64,000 bases of DNA from Gammaproteobacteria bacterium UBA7803. GTDB lineage: Bacteria; Pseudomonadota; Gammaproteobacteria; Pseudomonadales; Azotimanducaceae. Below are positions 1 to 7,831 of this stretch, in pieces. The stretch lies in assembly GCA_002480525.1 (NCBI GenBank), contig DLCH01000078.1, positions 113,600-177,599 on the forward strand, in the 5' to 3' direction. Position 1 is the stretch's first letter. Each line of letters starts with the position of its first letter. Position numbers and translations under genes: made by a program. The notes below the pieces were generated by a model, which worked only from the letters and a program-made list of their open reading frames with translations, did no database searches and was not told the origin of the DNA.

Positions 1-1
1 G

Positions 2-82
2 AGCCGCCCCGCCGCGGGGGCCGGCTCCGGCGCTGCGCCGCGGCACAAGCCGCGCATCCGGTTGAAGCCGCGCCGGGACTGA
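2..82 (+). CDS. Possible C-terminal tail of an upstream gene (partial)
   Basis: One plus-strand frame is open from the left edge to a TGA at 80-82. The 26 visible residues are Gly/Ala-rich and end in a basic stretch (RIRLKPRRD), as in a disordered C-terminal tail. The stop lies 13 bases from the stop of aroA, so the two would converge. Nothing identifies the product, and in DNA this GC-rich a short open frame can arise by chance. Confidence 0.3.
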   Translation, partial: SRPAAGAGSGAAPRHKPRIRLKPRRD

Positions 83-95
83 CCGGCGGGCGGCG

Positions 96-1388
96 TCAGG
101 CGGCGGCCGGAATCAGCGTGCGGAAGCGGGTGAAGTAGTCGGGAAAGGTCTTCGCCACGCAGTCGGGGTCCCGGATGGTGACGCCGGCGGGCCCGAGGGC
201 CGCGAGGGAGAAGCACATCGCCATCCGGTGATCGCCGTACGTGTCGATACTCGCGTCCCGCCACCGGATGGGCGGCGCCACCTCGAGGTAGTCGGGGCCT
301 TCCTCGACCACGGCGCCGAGCTTCAGCAGCTCCCGGGTCATGGCGTCGAGCCGGTCCGTCTCCTTGACCCGCCAGTTGCCGACGTTGCGGATCGCCGTGG
401 GACCGTCGGCGAACAGGGCGAGCATCGCCACGGTCATGGCGGCGTCGGGAATGTGATTCAGGTCGAGGTCGACCCCGCGCAGGCGGCCGGATGCCGGCGG
501 CTGCACGGTGATCGCGTCGGCGCTGCGCTGTACCCGCGCACCCATCGCCTCGAGCACCTCGGTGAATCGCACGTCCCCCTGAACGCTGTCGCTGCCGATG
601 CCGTGCACCGTCACGCCCGGGCCGCGGATCGCGCCGGCGGCCAGAAAATAGCTCGCCGAGGAGGCGTCGCCCTCCACCAGGAAGCGCCCGGGCGACCGGT
701 AGCGGCCGGGCTGCACCTCGAACACCTGATAGTCCCGATGATCCACCGCGGCGCCGAACCGGCGCATCATGTGCAGGGTGATGTCGAGGTAGGGCTTGGA
801 GACCAGCTCGCCCTCGATCCGCACCCGGACCGGGTCGTCGGCCATGGGCGCCGCCATCAGCAGTGCCGTGAGGAACTGGCTCGACACGTCGCCGCGGATG
901 CGCGTGGTGCCGCCGTCGAGCCCCGTGCCGAACACCTCCAGCGGCGGGAAGCCGGGTTCCCCGAGGTAGTGAATGCGCGCGCCGAGCAGCGCCAGCGCGT
1001 CCACGAGATCGGCGATGGGCCGCTCGCGCATGCGGGCGGAGCCGTCCAGCACGAATTCGCCGCGCCCGAGGGTCAGCGCCGCGGTCAGCGGCCGCAGCGC
1101 CGTGCCGGCGAGGCCCAGGTACAGCGAGTGCCGTCCCGGTTCCCGGACCAGCGGACCGCCCCGGCCCGTGAGCCGGGCCGTGGTGCCGGTCACGGTCAGG
1201 TTCACGCCGAGTTCCGTCAGGGCCTCGATCATGTGTTCCGTGTCCTCGCTGCGCAGCAGGTTGTGCAGCTCGGTCTCGCCCTCCGCCTGGGCCGCCAGCA
1301 GCAGCGCGCGGTTGGAGATGCTCTTCGAGCCCGGCAGGGTCACGGTGCCGGCGAGGTGGTCGATGGGATCGAGGCGCAGGGTGTCCAT
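96..1388 (-). CDS. aroA: 3-phosphoshikimate 1-carboxyvinyltransferase (EPSP synthase)
   Basis: Cytoplasmic shikimate-pathway enzyme that joins phosphoenolpyruvate to shikimate 3-phosphate. The 430-residue length matches the E. coli-type family. Visible signatures are the N-terminal PGSKSISNRALLLAA loop with the substrate-binding Lys, AGTALRPLTAAL near residue 95, RMRERPIADLVDAL near 120, GDASSASYFLAAGAI near 240, the catalytic-Asp region LNHIPDAAMT near 310 and YGDHRMAM near 385. It is the last gene of a minus-strand run (greB to aroA) and lies 36 bases after syd. No Shine-Dalgarno is seen; a TAGAAT box sits 8 bases before the ATG, so it may also have its own leaderless start. Confidence 0.97.
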   Translation of the reverse strand: MDTLRLDPIDHLAGTVTLPGSKSISNRALLLAAQAEGETELHNLLRSEDTEHMIEALTELGVNLTVTGTTARLTGRGGPLVREPGRHSLYLGLAGTALRPLTAALTLGRGEFVLDGSARMRERPIADLVDALALLGARIHYLGEPGFPPLEVFGTGLDGGTTRIRGDVSSQFLTALLMAAPMADDPVRVRIEGELVSKPYLDITLHMMRRFGAAVDHRDYQVFEVQPGRYRSPGRFLVEGDASSASYFLAAGAIRGPGVTVHGIGSDSVQGDVRFTEVLEAMGARVQRSADAITVQPPASGRLRGVDLDLNHIPDAAMTVAMLALFADGPTAIRNVGNWRVKETDRLDAMTRELLKLGAVVEEGPDYLEVAPPIRWRDASIDTYGDHRMAMCFSLAALGPAGVTIRDPDCVAKTFPDYFTRFRTLIPAAA

Positions 1389-1424
1389 GGCGGCGGATTC
1401 TACTATGACGGCGGGCGCGCCGGC

Positions 1425-2018
1425 TCAGCGCTCGGGATGGTGCTGGGGGGCGGCGGGTTCCAGGGTGGCGAGAAACGCCGCCAGGCCCGGCGCCACCTCC
1501 CGCAGCGGCGGGCGCCCAGGCTCCTCGAGCAGCACCGCGCCGGTGTCGTTGTCGACGGACAGGAACAGCTCCGAGTCCGGCTCCGTGCAGGCGAAGAACA
1601 CGGTGAACGGGCTGCGCGCCCGCCGCTTCACCAGGGCGTGGCCGATCAGGTTCTCGATCAGGCGGTCGACGTCCTCGCCGTTCCACAGCAGCAGCAGGCT
1701 GACGTGGCCCTCCGGCGCCTCCGCCTCGAGGCCGCCGGACCAGTAGCGCGCGTAGAAGCGGCGGATGTCGTCGTGCACGGGCATCTCCAGGGCGCGCTCC
1801 AGGCCGGCGAAGTCGTCCACCGGCCCGTGCCGGCGCAGCGGCTGCCAGGGCACGCGCAGTTCGCCGTCGTCACCGGGAAACGGCGCGCCGGTCTCGCAGG
1901 GCGATCGCCACTGCGGGTCGTAGACGTCGTCGAGGTCGGGGTAGGCGGCCAGGTACCGGGTCACGAAGGCGTCGAGGGCGGCTTCGACCGGGTGTGTGTC
2001 GGACGGGGGCTGGGTCAC
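1425..2018 (-). CDS. syd: SecY-interacting protein Syd
   Basis: Small cytoplasmic protein that, in E. coli, binds SecY and monitors translocon assembly. The 197 residues carry the family landmarks in order: an SPC motif near residue 39, a WQP motif near 58, the segment DVDRLIENLIGHALVKRR near 115 and FTVFFACTE near 138. Length is close to the E. coli protein (181). The start is GTG at 2018 with a GGAG ribosome site 6 bases upstream. It sits between the Spy-like gene and aroA on the same strand. The family is largely restricted to gammaproteobacteria, which supports the lineage call. Confidence 0.88.
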   Translation of the reverse strand: MTQPPSDTHPVEAALDAFVTRYLAAYPDLDDVYDPQWRSPCETGAPFPGDDGELRVPWQPLRRHGPVDDFAGLERALEMPVHDDIRRFYARYWSGGLEAEAPEGHVSLLLLWNGEDVDRLIENLIGHALVKRRARSPFTVFFACTEPDSELFLSVDNDTGAVLLEEPGRPPLREVAPGLAAFLATLEPAAPQHHPER

Positions 2019-2075
2019 GGTGGGCTCCGACGGAACTTCGCTCGGCGGCCGGATGGGCGCCGCCGGGCCATCCTA

Positions 2076-2549
2076 TCACCGCTCGCGGCGGTCGCCCGAG
2101 CCCTCCCGCTCCCGGGGCGGCCGGCCCCGGGTCATGGCGTCGCGCAGCAGCCGGCGCTCTTCCACCGTCATGCGGCCGGCGACGCGGATCAGCGCGGCAT
2201 GGTTGTGCTCCTGGCTGTCGAGCAGCGCGGCGCGGAACCGCGCCAGCGCCGCCGCCATGGCCTCGTCGTCGAAGGGCTCGGCGGTCAGCGCCTCGTTGAT
2301 GCCGCGCTGGGCGTTGCGCAGGCGCCTGAGTTCGTCGCGCATGCCCCGGAAGCTGGCGCGGACCTCGGGACGCAGCGCCTCGCGCCGTGCCTCGGGCAGA
2401 TCGTGGAGCACCCTGAACATGCCCAGGGTGGGGTCCAGGCCCGCCGGCGCCGGCGGCGGCGCGCCGATCCGGCCGGCCACGAAGCCGGCCAGCGCCAGGT
2501 TCGCCGCCAGCGAGATCACCAGGGCGGCGATCAGCCACTTATTGCGCAT
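2076..2549 (-). CDS. Periplasmic Spy/CpxP-like heavy-metal sensor protein
   Basis: The 157-residue product has an N-terminal membrane segment (about residues 5-24, rich in Ala/Leu) followed by a soluble, strongly helical and Arg/Glu-rich domain. The pattern of a short loop, then helices with LPEARREALRPE and RRLLRDAM, resembles the periplasmic heavy-metal sensor (CnrX/Spy/CpxP) family, which binds metals or unfolded proteins in the periplasm. It overlaps the anti-sigma gene by 11 bases and so is part of the sigma/anti-sigma cluster. In CnrYXH-type systems such a protein tunes an anti-sigma factor; that role is inferred here from position and fold only. Confidence 0.7.
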   Translation of the reverse strand: MRNKWLIAALVISLAANLALAGFVAGRIGAPPPAPAGLDPTLGMFRVLHDLPEARREALRPEVRASFRGMRDELRRLRNAQRGINEALTAEPFDDEAMAAALARFRAALLDSQEHNHAALIRVAGRMTVEERRLLRDAMTRGRPPREREGSGDRRER

Positions 2550-2967
2550 CGTCGACTTCTCCGTACAGATCGGTGAACGCCAGGGTCGCCACCTCGTCGG
2601 CCAGCACCGCGTCCACCGGCTCGACCGCGAGCACGCCCGCCAGGTAGCCGGCCAGGGTCAGCAGCGCGCCCAGCACGGCGGGCCGCCAGCGGTTGCCGGT
2701 GAGCCAGCCGATGGCGGTCTCCAGGGCGTCGCCGCGCCGGGGGGCGGTGTCGAGGCCCGCGCTGATGCGGCCGGCGAGGTGGCCCGGCGCCGAATGCGCC
2801 CGCGAGGCTGCCAGGTGATCGTCGATGCGGGCCGCCGCCCGCCACAGCCGGCGGGCGTCGTCGTCGCGGCCGATCAGCGCCCGGGCAGCCTGCGCTGCCG
2901 CCGGCGGCCACGCGGACAGGTCGCCGCCCCAGCGGTCGAGGCCCGCTTCCAGCTCAGCTCGATTCAT
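2539..2967 (-). CDS. Putative membrane anti-sigma factor
   Basis: The start chosen is ATG at 2967, preceded by GGGAG; it overlaps the end of the sigma-factor gene by 14 bases. The 142-residue product begins with a helical cytoplasmic part containing the LDRWGGDLSAWP motif, seen in many small proteins encoded beside ECF sigma factors, has one membrane span (about residues 95-115) and ends with a short acidic outer tail. It lacks a visible zinc-binding HxxxCxxC motif. It probably holds the adjacent ECF sigma factor inactive at the membrane. Function is inferred mainly from coupling to that gene. Confidence 0.7.
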   Translation of the reverse strand: MNRAELEAGLDRWGGDLSAWPPAAAQAARALIGRDDDARRLWRAAARIDDHLAASRAHSAPGHLAGRISAGLDTAPRRGDALETAIGWLTGNRWRPAVLGALLTLAGYLAGVLAVEPVDAVLADEVATLAFTDLYGEVDDAQ

Positions 2968-3547
2968 GGTCTTCACTCCCGGCGCCGGGCGCGGCGCCAT
3001 CCGCGGCTTCGAGGGTCCGGCGCAGCGACCGCCGGGCCCGGGCGATCAGCGACTCGACGCCCCGCACCGACAGGCCGAGGATTCCCGCCGTTTCCCGATT
3101 GGAGAAGCCCTGCACCTGGCAGAGTATCAGGGCGGCCCGCTGATTCGCCGGCAGCGCTGCGATGGCGCGGTCGAGCAGCCGGCCGGTTCGGGTCAGGGCG
3201 AGCTGCTCGTCCGGCGTGACGGCCCCGTCCAGCTCGGCCAGCGCCTCCGGTTCCGCGAGGCCGGTGTGCTCGCCGTGCCGGCGGCGGAACCGGTCCACCG
3301 CCAGATTGTGGGCGATCCGGTGCAGCCAGGTCGTCAGCCGCACCTGCCCGGGCCGATAGCTCGAGGCGCGCTGCCACAGCCGCAGGAAGGTCTCCTGGGC
3401 CAGCTCGTCGGCGTCCGCCGGCGACGGCGTGAGCCGGACGAGGTAGCGGTGGACGCTGTCCAGATGCCGGTGCACCAGGCACTCGAAGGCGGCCCGGTCG
3501 CCGGACCGGACCTGCGCCATCAACCCATCGTCGTCCGCCGCGTCCAC
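2954..3547 (-). CDS. ECF-type RNA polymerase sigma factor
   Basis: Sigma-70 family factor of the extracytoplasmic-function class, 197 residues. Region 2 is visible as DADELAQETFLRLWQRASSY (about residues 45-64) followed by TTWLHRIAHNLAVDRFRRR; region 4 is seen as ALPANQRAALILCQVQGFSN and the helix-turn-helix GLSVRGVESLIARARRSLRR (about 160-180). The first codon is GTG at 3547; an internal ATG at 3520 is a possible alternative. The downstream gene is a membrane anti-sigma factor and the next a periplasmic metal-sensor-like protein, which suggests an envelope or metal stress regulon, possibly including the EF-hand gene upstream. Confidence 0.93.
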   Translation of the reverse strand: MDAADDDGLMAQVRSGDRAAFECLVHRHLDSVHRYLVRLTPSPADADELAQETFLRLWQRASSYRPGQVRLTTWLHRIAHNLAVDRFRRRHGEHTGLAEPEALAELDGAVTPDEQLALTRTGRLLDRAIAALPANQRAALILCQVQGFSNRETAGILGLSVRGVESLIARARRSLRRTLEAADGAAPGAGSEDHESS

Positions 3548-3561
3548 GCGCTGGCGGGCGC

Positions 3562-4194
3562 TCAGCCGGACCGCTTGCCATGGCTCTGGCGGTGGGCCCG
3601 GGCTTCCTCCCGGGTGACCGTGCCGTCGCCGTCACTGTCCATGGCCTCGAGCCAGCGGCTCGGGTCCGGCAGCTCGTCGCGGCTCAGGCCACCGCTGCCG
3701 TCGGCGTCGAGGTGGGCGAAGATGCGGCTCTGAACCGCCGCCCGGCGGGCGGCGCGCAGCCGCTCCGCGGTGAACTCGTCCCGGGACAGCAGGCCATCGG
3801 CATTGGTGTCCAGGCGGTCGAACAGCGCGGCCTCGAGGTCGTCCGGCGATTCGGCCGCCGGGTCCTGCTCGGCCCGCCTGGCTGCTGCGGCGCGCCGCCA
3901 TTCGTCGGCCTGCCGTGGGTGGTGAAACGCCGCGCCGGGGAAGCGATGATCGCCCGGCTCCGGGGCCGCGGCTTCGAACTCGGCCGGGCTGACTTCGCCG
4001 CTGCGATCGGCGTCCAGGGTCTGGAATCGCGCCTCGGCCCGGTCCCGGGCCTCGGCCACCGACAGCGGAAACTCGGGCCGGCCGTCGCCGGCCAGCGCCG
4101 AGGCGGCGAGACCCAGGCCCAGGACGGCGGTGAGCACGTTGCGGTCCAGGCGGTCGAAGCGGAGCGTGGCGGGAAAGCGGAATCGACGGTTCAT
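3562..4194 (-). CDS. Exported EF-hand calcium-binding protein
   Basis: The 210-residue product starts with a basic N-terminus and a hydrophobic segment ending near an Ala-Leu-Ala site (about residue 35), consistent with export. Four EF-hand loops can be read: DADRSGEVSPAEF near residue 62, DTNADGLLSRDEF near 131, DADGSGGLSRDEL near 163 and DSDGDGTVTREEA near 186. Calcium ligands at loop positions 1, 3, 5 and 12 are kept. It lies 14 bases upstream of the sigma-factor gene on the same strand. Its role is unknown; calcium buffering or sensing in the periplasm is the simplest reading. Confidence 0.85.
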   Translation of the reverse strand: MNRRFRFPATLRFDRLDRNVLTAVLGLGLAASALAGDGRPEFPLSVAEARDRAEARFQTLDADRSGEVSPAEFEAAAPEPGDHRFPGAAFHHPRQADEWRRAAAARRAEQDPAAESPDDLEAALFDRLDTNADGLLSRDEFTAERLRAARRAAVQSRIFAHLDADGSGGLSRDELPDPSRWLEAMDSDGDGTVTREEARAHRQSHGKRSG

Positions 4195-4245
4195 GGGCGC
4201 CTCCGTGGCGGCATCGATGGATTCACGGCGTTGTACGCAGGCGGC

Positions 4246-4755
4246 TCAGGAATCCGTCGGCTGGTAGGCGATCTCGACGATCCAGTAGGTTCTGGCGCCG
4301 GCCTCCGCGCCCACCTCGACCTCGTCGTCGACCTGCTTCTTCAGCAGGGCGCGGGCCATCGGCCCGTCGATGCTGATGTAGGCCGGGTCCCGGTCGAACT
4401 CGTCCGGACCCACCAGCCGGTAGCGGCGCCGGTCGCCGTCCTCGTCCTCGAGGGTCACCCAGGCGCCGAAGTACACCCGGCTGGTGTCCGGCGGCAGCCG
4501 GTCGACCACGGTCAGCTCGTCGAGCCGTTTCGACAGGAACCGCACCCGCGCGTCGATCTCGCGGAGCTGCTTCTTGCCGTAGATGTACTCGGCGTTCTCC
4601 GAGCGGTCGCCCATGGCGGCCGCTTCCGCCACCTTGCGCGTCACCTCCGGGCGGGTCTCCTTCCACAGGGTCTTCAGCTCGGCGTTCAGCCGTGCGTAGC
4701 CTTCCGGCGTGATGTAGGGCGAGGAGCGGGGCCGTGGCGGGCGATAGCGGCTCAT
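4246..4755 (-). CDS. greB: Transcription elongation factor GreB
   Basis: Factor that enters the RNA polymerase secondary channel and stimulates cleavage of backtracked transcripts. The 169-residue product has the N-terminal coiled coil (YITPEGYARLNAELKTLW, then MGDRSENAEYIYGKKQLREI with the tip Asp/Glu pair) and a C-terminal FKBP-like domain (RYRLVGPDEFDRDPAYISID, then ALLKKQVDDEVEV). The length and the basic N-terminal extension fit GreB better than GreA. It is the first gene of the minus-strand run, 51 bases before the EF-hand gene. Confidence 0.95.
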   Translation of the reverse strand: MSRYRPPRPRSSPYITPEGYARLNAELKTLWKETRPEVTRKVAEAAAMGDRSENAEYIYGKKQLREIDARVRFLSKRLDELTVVDRLPPDTSRVYFGAWVTLEDEDGDRRRYRLVGPDEFDRDPAYISIDGPMARALLKKQVDDEVEVGAEAGARTYWIVEIAYQPTDS

Positions 4756-4944
4756 GATCGGGTCCGGCTGCGGCGCGAGCGCGAGAGTCTAGGGCCTGTG
4801 CACGCTCCGCGCAGCCCCGCCGTGCCGCCCGCTCGGGCGACGGTGCCGCAGCGCGCGCACGGCGCCTCGAACCGGGGGGAAGCCGGCCTCCGACGCGGTG
4901 CCGCGCGGAACCTGAACGGCCCCGGTCGAGCTGCTCGCGGTGCG

Positions 4945-4950
4945 TATACT
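4945..4950 (+). promoter_or_regulatory. Probable -10 box for thpR
   Basis: TATACT, a five-of-six match to the sigma-70 -10 consensus, lies 34 bases before the preferred ATG of thpR. It is one reason to reject the longer reading frame that begins at 4940, because that start would fall upstream of the likely transcription start. No convincing -35 element is visible. Confidence 0.4.
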
Positions 4951-4984
4951 GGTCGGGTCTCAGCGAGCCGGAACCCGCCCAGCC

Positions 4985-5548
4985 ATGGCCCGAACGCCGG
5001 ATCAGCCGGGCAGTGACGCGGCGCCCCAGGGCAACGTGCGCTGCTTCGTCGGCGCTTTCCTGGAGCCCGGCGATGCCGAGCGCCTGCGCGCCGCAGCCCG
5101 CCGCCTGCTCGGCGACGCCGGGCGGCTGCTGCCGGCGGCGAATCATCACGTCACGCTGAAATTCCTGGGCGACGTCGAGCCGCGTAACCTCGCGGAGGCG
5201 CTCGACCGTGTGGCGCGGCTCGGTGCCGTTCCATTGCAGGTATCGCTGCCGGCGGTGGTCGGCTTCCCGGCGCCGGACCGGAGCCGCATGGCGGTGGCGG
5301 AAGTGGCCGACGACGGCACGCTGGCGGCCTGGCATGCCGCGCTGAACGATGCTTTCGGTTCCGAAGGCCGTCCCTTCCGGCCCCACGTCACGCTGATGCG
5401 CTACCGCCGGCCGCGCCCGCTGGCCCGCACGCCGGTCGACCCGCCGCTGCTCGTGTCCCTGGGCGCACCCCGGCTCTACCGCAGCGACCGCGACCGCGCC
5501 GGCGCCCGCTACCGGCCGGTCACCCGGGCGGACCTGCCGGCGTCATGA
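4985..5548 (+). CDS. thpR: RNA 2',3'-cyclic phosphodiesterase (LigT/ThpR type)
   Basis: Member of the 2H phosphoesterase superfamily; it opens 2',3'-cyclic phosphates in RNA and related nucleotides. Both catalytic HxTx motifs are present: HVTLKFLGDV near residue 57 and HVTLMRYRR near 133. The start at 4985 gives 187 residues, the usual family length, and follows a TATACT box; an in-frame ATG at 4940 would add 15 unlikely residues. The end of the gene overlaps the end of the convergent mtnA by 29 bases. Confidence 0.88.
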   Translation: MARTPDQPGSDAAPQGNVRCFVGAFLEPGDAERLRAAARRLLGDAGRLLPAANHHVTLKFLGDVEPRNLAEALDRVARLGAVPLQVSLPAVVGFPAPDRSRMAVAEVADDGTLAAWHAALNDAFGSEGRPFRPHVTLMRYRRPRPLARTPVDPPLLVSLGAPRLYRSDRDRAGARYRPVTRADLPAS

Positions 5549-6545
5549 TCCCGGCCAGGGTGTCGGCGAGCGGCGCCCGGGCGATGCCGTGCTCGCTGAC
5601 GATGCCGGTGACCAGGGCCGCCGGCGTGACGTCGAACGCCGGGTTGCGGACGGCGACCCGGGCGGCCTGGGTGCCGAGCACCTCGTCGGCGTGGCGCTCC
5701 TCGATGGTGACGTCGGCGCCGGTGGGCGTGTCCGGATCGTAGGTCGAGGACGGGCAGGCGACGTAGAAGGGCACGCCGAAGTGCCGGCACAGCACCGCCA
5801 GGTTGAGGGTGCCGATCTTGTTGACCACGTCGCCGTTGCGGGTCACCCGGTCGGTGCCCACCAGCACCAGGTCCACCTCGCCGGCGGCCATCATCACGGC
5901 GGCCATGTTGTCGCAGATGAGGGTGACGTCGATGCCGGCCTCGGCCAGCTCCCAGGCGGTGAGCCGGGCACCCTGCAGCAGCGGGCGGGTCTCGTCGGCG
6001 AGCACGCGGAACGGCACCCCGGCGCGATGGCGCAGGTACATGGGCGCCGTGGCCGTGCCGATGCCGGCCACCGCCAGGGCGCCGGCGTTGCAGTGGGTGA
6101 GCACGGTGGCCCCGGGCTCGATCAGCGCTTCGCCGTGCCGGCCGATGCCCAGACACACCGCCTCGCTCTCGGCGTGCATGGCTTCGGCCTCGCCGACGAG
6201 CGCGTCCGCGCCGGCGCCGGCGTGGGCGAGCCGGCGCAGCCGGTTCACCGCCCAGGCGAGATTCACCGCGGTCGGCCGGGCTCCGGCCAGGCGCGCCGCG
6301 GCGGCGTCCAGACCGGCCAGCCAGGCGGTCCGGTCAGCCTGCGGGGAGCGGGCCGCCGATGCGGCCAGCGCGTAGCCGGCGGCGATGCCGATGGCGGGCG
6401 CGCCGCGCACCGCCAGGGTGGCGATGGCGGTCACGGCGTCGTCGATCGAGTCGATGTCGAGGTACTCGACGCTGGTCGGCAGCCGGCGCTGGTCCAGCAG
6501 GCGCAGCCGCCCCTGCTGCCAGACGATCGGCGCGGGCACCTTCAC
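5520..6545 (-). CDS. mtnA: S-methyl-5-thioribose-1-phosphate isomerase
   Basis: Methionine-salvage enzyme that converts methylthioribose 1-phosphate to methylthioribulose 1-phosphate. The 341-residue sequence shows the family motifs VRGAPAIGIAAGYALA near residue 47, LTHCNAGALA with the active-site Cys near 156, DNMAAVMMAAGEVDLVLVGT with the catalytic Asp near 235, and NGDVVNKIGTLNLAVL near 262. The start is GTG at 6545 and overlaps the stop of the upstream class II aldolase gene as GTGA, so the two are translationally coupled. eIF2B-like regulatory subunits share this fold, but the motifs fit MtnA closely. Confidence 0.95.
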   Translation of the reverse strand: MKVPAPIVWQQGRLRLLDQRRLPTSVEYLDIDSIDDAVTAIATLAVRGAPAIGIAAGYALAASAARSPQADRTAWLAGLDAAAARLAGARPTAVNLAWAVNRLRRLAHAGAGADALVGEAEAMHAESEAVCLGIGRHGEALIEPGATVLTHCNAGALAVAGIGTATAPMYLRHRAGVPFRVLADETRPLLQGARLTAWELAEAGIDVTLICDNMAAVMMAAGEVDLVLVGTDRVTRNGDVVNKIGTLNLAVLCRHFGVPFYVACPSSTYDPDTPTGADVTIEERHADEVLGTQAARVAVRNPAFDVTPAALVTGIVSEHGIARAPLADTLAGIMTPAGPPG

Positions 6546-7198
6546 GACAGGGCCCTGGCCAGCGTGGCCGCCAGGGCGCCGCCGGCGGCCGCCGCGGTCG
6601 CGCCGCAGGCGAACACACCGTCCTCGTGACCCAGTGTCACGAACACCAGAGGGCGTTCGCGGTGGGCGTCCAGCAGCGCCGCGACGGCATCGACCATGTC
6701 CGGAGAGCCGTAGGGCACCGACGGCGGCGTCGCCGGCAGGCCCAGCTCCTCGGCCCGCTGCCAGATGTCCGGGCTGTGGCCGTGCAGCACCCAGCCGACC
6801 GCCGGATCCGCATCGTAGATCATGGCGTGGGTCAGGGTTTCCGAGGACGGTGGCTGGTGGCCGAGGGCGTCGACCCAGAAGCGGGCGGTGCTGCTGTGCA
6901 GGATTCTCACCAGGTCGCCCTCCTCGAGGTCCGGCGCGCCGGCGGTCTGGCTGGCGGTGATGAGGAACTGGCCCGGGTCGTCCGGGTCCCGCCCGCTCAG
7001 GTTGCCGAATCCGAGCCCGCCGTAGCGGTCGGGCGTCTGGCCTACCAGACCGAGGCGGCGCAGCACCGACCGCCAGCCGCGCAGGGCATGCAGCACCGGC
7101 GCCGGCGCGACCGGTCCATCCGGGGGCTCCAGGCCGTAGGCGAAACGGATCGTACCCTCGGCGAGGTCGTCGCGATCGGTGGGTTCTCGGTCGGGCAC
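6542..7198 (-). CDS. Class II aldolase/adducin family protein, candidate MtnB-type dehydratase
   Basis: The chosen start is GTG at 7198, preceded by AGGAG at a suitable distance; an open frame continues upstream but without coding character. The 218 residues contain a GNLSGRDP motif near 72, an HGHSP pair of histidines near 150 that fits the metal site, and a C-terminal LGHEDGVFACG segment. Class II aldolases act on phosphorylated sugars with a divalent metal. Overlap with mtnA makes methylthioribulose-1-phosphate dehydratase (MtnB) the leading candidate, but no diagnostic residue separates it from other fuculose-phosphate aldolase-like enzymes. Confidence 0.72.
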   Translation of the reverse strand: MPDREPTDRDDLAEGTIRFAYGLEPPDGPVAPAPVLHALRGWRSVLRRLGLVGQTPDRYGGLGFGNLSGRDPDDPGQFLITASQTAGAPDLEEGDLVRILHSSTARFWVDALGHQPPSSETLTHAMIYDADPAVGWVLHGHSPDIWQRAEELGLPATPPSVPYGSPDMVDAVAALLDAHRERPLVFVTLGHEDGVFACGATAAAAGGALAATLARALS

Positions 7199-7340
7199 GG
7201 TCGTGGCTCTCCTGGCAGGCACCGCAGACCGCAGCAGTCTACTCTTCACGCCGGCCGCCTTCAGGCCCGCGGCTCGTGCGCTTGAACCACCCATGCGGGG
7301 CGGATACTGTGCGCAGGCCGTCAATCCGCGAGACCCGAGC

Positions 7341-7823
7341 ATGACCGTTCCGAGCCGTTGCGGCCGCCTGCTGCAGGCCGCGTGCCTGATTCTGACCCTG
7401 GTGGCGTGGCCGCCGGCCTCGGCCGCGGCCGCCGACGACGTCGCGGCGGCGCGGGAGGCCGCCCTGGCCGTGATGGACGCGTTCCTGGCGGCGTTCAACG
7501 CCCGGGACGAGTCCGCCTGGGCGGACACCCTGCATTATCCCCACGTGCGGATCGCCAGCGGCACCGTGACGGTGTTCCCGGACAAGGAGGCGTTCCTCGA
7601 CAACCGGGACCTGAACGCCTTCGCCGAGCAGACCGGCTGGGACTACAGCACCTGGGACGACCTGATCGTCGTGCACGCCTCCCCAGACAAGGTGCACATC
7701 GCGGTGCGCTTCACCCGCTACGACCGGCAGGGCGCGGAGATGGCGAGCTACGACTCGTTCTACGTGGTGGAACGCATCGACGGACGCTGGGGCGTGCGCG
7801 CGCGCTCCAGCTTCGCGCCGTAG
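7341..7823 (+). CDS. Exported NTF2-like (SnoaL-type) protein
   Basis: The ATG at 7341 gives 160 residues beginning with an Arg-containing N-terminus, a hydrophobic core (about residues 10-28) and an Ala-rich cleavage region, so it is probably secreted to the periplasm. The rest, VMDAFLAAFNARDESAWADTL followed by alternating strands and YDSFYVVERIDGRWGVRARS, is the cone-shaped NTF2-like fold. Family members are small-molecule-binding proteins or isomerases; no catalytic residue can be named. A longer frame begins upstream at 7179 but overlaps the divergent aldolase gene and lacks a signal peptide. Confidence 0.72.
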   Translation: MTVPSRCGRLLQAACLILTLVAWPPASAAAADDVAAAREAALAVMDAFLAAFNARDESAWADTLHYPHVRIASGTVTVFPDKEAFLDNRDLNAFAEQTGWDYSTWDDLIVVHASPDKVHIAVRFTRYDRQGAEMASYDSFYVVERIDGRWGVRARSSFAP

Positions 7824-7831
7824 GCGGGCCG

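Noticed and set aside
228..2576. Very long plus-strand open frame opposite aroA, syd and the Spy-like gene
   Set aside because: High GC removes stop codons from antisense frames. The translation is low-complexity, rich in Arg, Gly, His and Gln, with no fold, while the minus strand holds recognised genes.
4940..4984. Upstream start for thpR
   Set aside because: It would lie before the TATACT promoter box and adds residues not found in the family.
6542..7528. Long form of the class II aldolase-like protein
   Set aside because: The first 110 codons overlap the divergent exported protein gene and are low-complexity; GTG at 7198 has a proper ribosome site.
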